The position numbers were made by a program, and so were the translations under genes. 5,436 bases of DNA from Verrucomicrobiota bacterium (lineage in GTDB: Bacteria; Verrucomicrobiota; Verrucomicrobiia; Chthoniobacterales; JAFAMB01). Below the pieces are notes generated by a model, which saw only the letters and a program-made list of their open reading frames with translations, searched no databases and was not told the DNA's origin. The stretch is taken from positions 1-5,436 of the forward strand of contig JAFAXJ010000173.1 of assembly GCA_019241095.1 (NCBI GenBank). Reading direction: 5' to 3'. Below are positions 4,868 to 5,436 of this stretch, piece by piece. Positions within the stretch are counted from its first letter, which is position 1. Each line of letters begins with the position of its first letter.

Positions 4868-5436
4868 ATGTCGTCAGACACATTCGTTCACCTGCATTTG
4901 CACACTGAATATTCGCTCTTGGACGGAGCAATCCGAATCGGCGATCTCGTAAAAAAGGCTGTGGAATATGGGATGCCAGCAGTCGCTATCACCGATCACG
5001 GCAACATGTTCGGTGCGATCGAATTTTATCAAGCAGCTAAAAGGGCTCAGATAAAACCGATTATCGGTTGCGAGGTTTATATGTCGCCAGGGTCGATGAC
5101 GGACAAGAGCGCGACGTCTGCGCGTGAGGCAGCGTTCCACTTTACCTTGCTCGCAAAGGACATTTCAGGCTATCGAAATCTAGTAAAGCTGGTTTCTGCC
5201 GCCCATCTCGACGGATTTCATTACAAGCCTCGCATCGACAAACAGCTTTTAGCTAAACATGCTGAAGGCCTCATAGGGATGAGCGCCTGTCTGAAAGGCG
5301 AAATCAATGTTGCAATTCAGAATGGGGATCTCAAGAAGGCTTCGAGAACAGCAGCGGAGTTCAAAGAAATGTTTGGCCGCGAAAATTTTTACCTGGAGCT
5401 GCACAACAATGGGATCGAGGCACAGCATCTTTGCAA
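4868..5436 (+). CDS. dnaE: DNA polymerase III alpha subunit, N-terminal part (truncated by window end)
   Basis: The first 189 codons encode the replicative polymerase catalytic subunit; the full protein is usually about 1,150 residues. Visible here is the N-terminal PHP domain: FVHLHLHTEYSLLDG (residues 6-20), AITDHGNMFGAIEFY (40-54), KPIIGCEVY (63-71), HFTLLAKD (91-98), GLIGMSACLKGEI (134-146) and FYLELHNNG (174-182). The metal-ligand positions known from active PHP domains appear conserved (His10, His12, Asp43/His44, Glu69, His91, Cys141, His179). E. coli DnaE instead has a degenerate PHP domain; an intact one can bind metals and, in some bacteria, proofread. The HLHTEYSLLDG-type start fits DnaE rather than PolC or the short SMC-type PHP proteins. 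The start is well fixed: the upstream frame meets TAG at 4856-4858 and ATG 4868 is the first Met. No Shine-Dalgarno precedes it. The frame is open at the last base, so the polymerase palm and fingers lie outside the window. Confidence 0.95.
   Translation, partial: MSSDTFVHLHLHTEYSLLDGAIRIGDLVKKAVEYGMPAVAITDHGNMFGAIEFYQAAKRAQIKPIIGCEVYMSPGSMTDKSATSAREAAFHFTLLAKDISGYRNLVKLVSAAHLDGFHYKPRIDKQLLAKHAEGLIGMSACLKGEINVAIQNGDLKKASRTAAEFKEMFGRENFYLELHNNGIEAQHLC

Noticed and set aside
1..5436. CRISPR arrays, insertion sequences, toxin-antitoxin or defence genes
   Set aside because: I saw no spaced repeat array, no transposase or integrase motifs and no terminal inverted repeats; the genes are housekeeping and densely packed.

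Overview
The window is 5.4 kb of an ordinary, gene-dense bacterial chromosome of roughly 50% GC. It shows no mobile element, CRISPR array or phage gene. A two-domain class A penicillin-binding protein points to a diderm or otherwise peptidoglycan-making bacterium. The gene style (CysO-like sulfur carrier beside threonine synthase, MidA-type methyltransferase, DnaE with an intact PHP domain, few Shine-Dalgarno sequences) would suit a PVC/Verrucomicrobia-like soil lineage. That placement is an impression, not a demonstrated assignment.

Layout. Positions 1-591 (+) hold the 3' end of threonine synthase (thrC), followed 6 bases later by a CysO/MoaD-like ubiquitin-fold sulfur carrier ending in Gly-Gly; the two look like one operon. 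A short convergent gap (592-670) with a small hairpin follows. Positions 671-3145 (-) encode an 824-residue class A PBP. A 154-base divergent spacer (3146-3299) separates it from a MidA/NDUFAF7-family SAM-dependent methyltransferase at 3300-4469 (+). Converging on that gene, on the minus strand, are tRNA-Leu(UAG) at 4677-4758, a likely hairpin terminator, and a possible small protein gene (4452-4628). A 109-base divergent spacer with two inverted repeats and two candidate promoters lies between the tRNA and dnaE. The dnaE gene starts at 4868 (+) and runs off the window end.

How the genes relate. These are mostly housekeeping functions: amino-acid biosynthesis and sulfur transfer, cell-wall synthesis, methylation, translation and replication. 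Only thrC-sulfur carrier looks functionally paired. The most interesting point is in the PBP. Its glycosyltransferase motifs and two of three transpeptidase motifs (SKN, KTG) are intact, but the SxxK motif that normally carries the nucleophilic serine and the lysine base reads T-A-F-T, which predicts a transpeptidase domain without standard acylation chemistry. Second in interest are the dnaE start, which looks leaderless, and the unrecognised small reading frame behind the tRNA.
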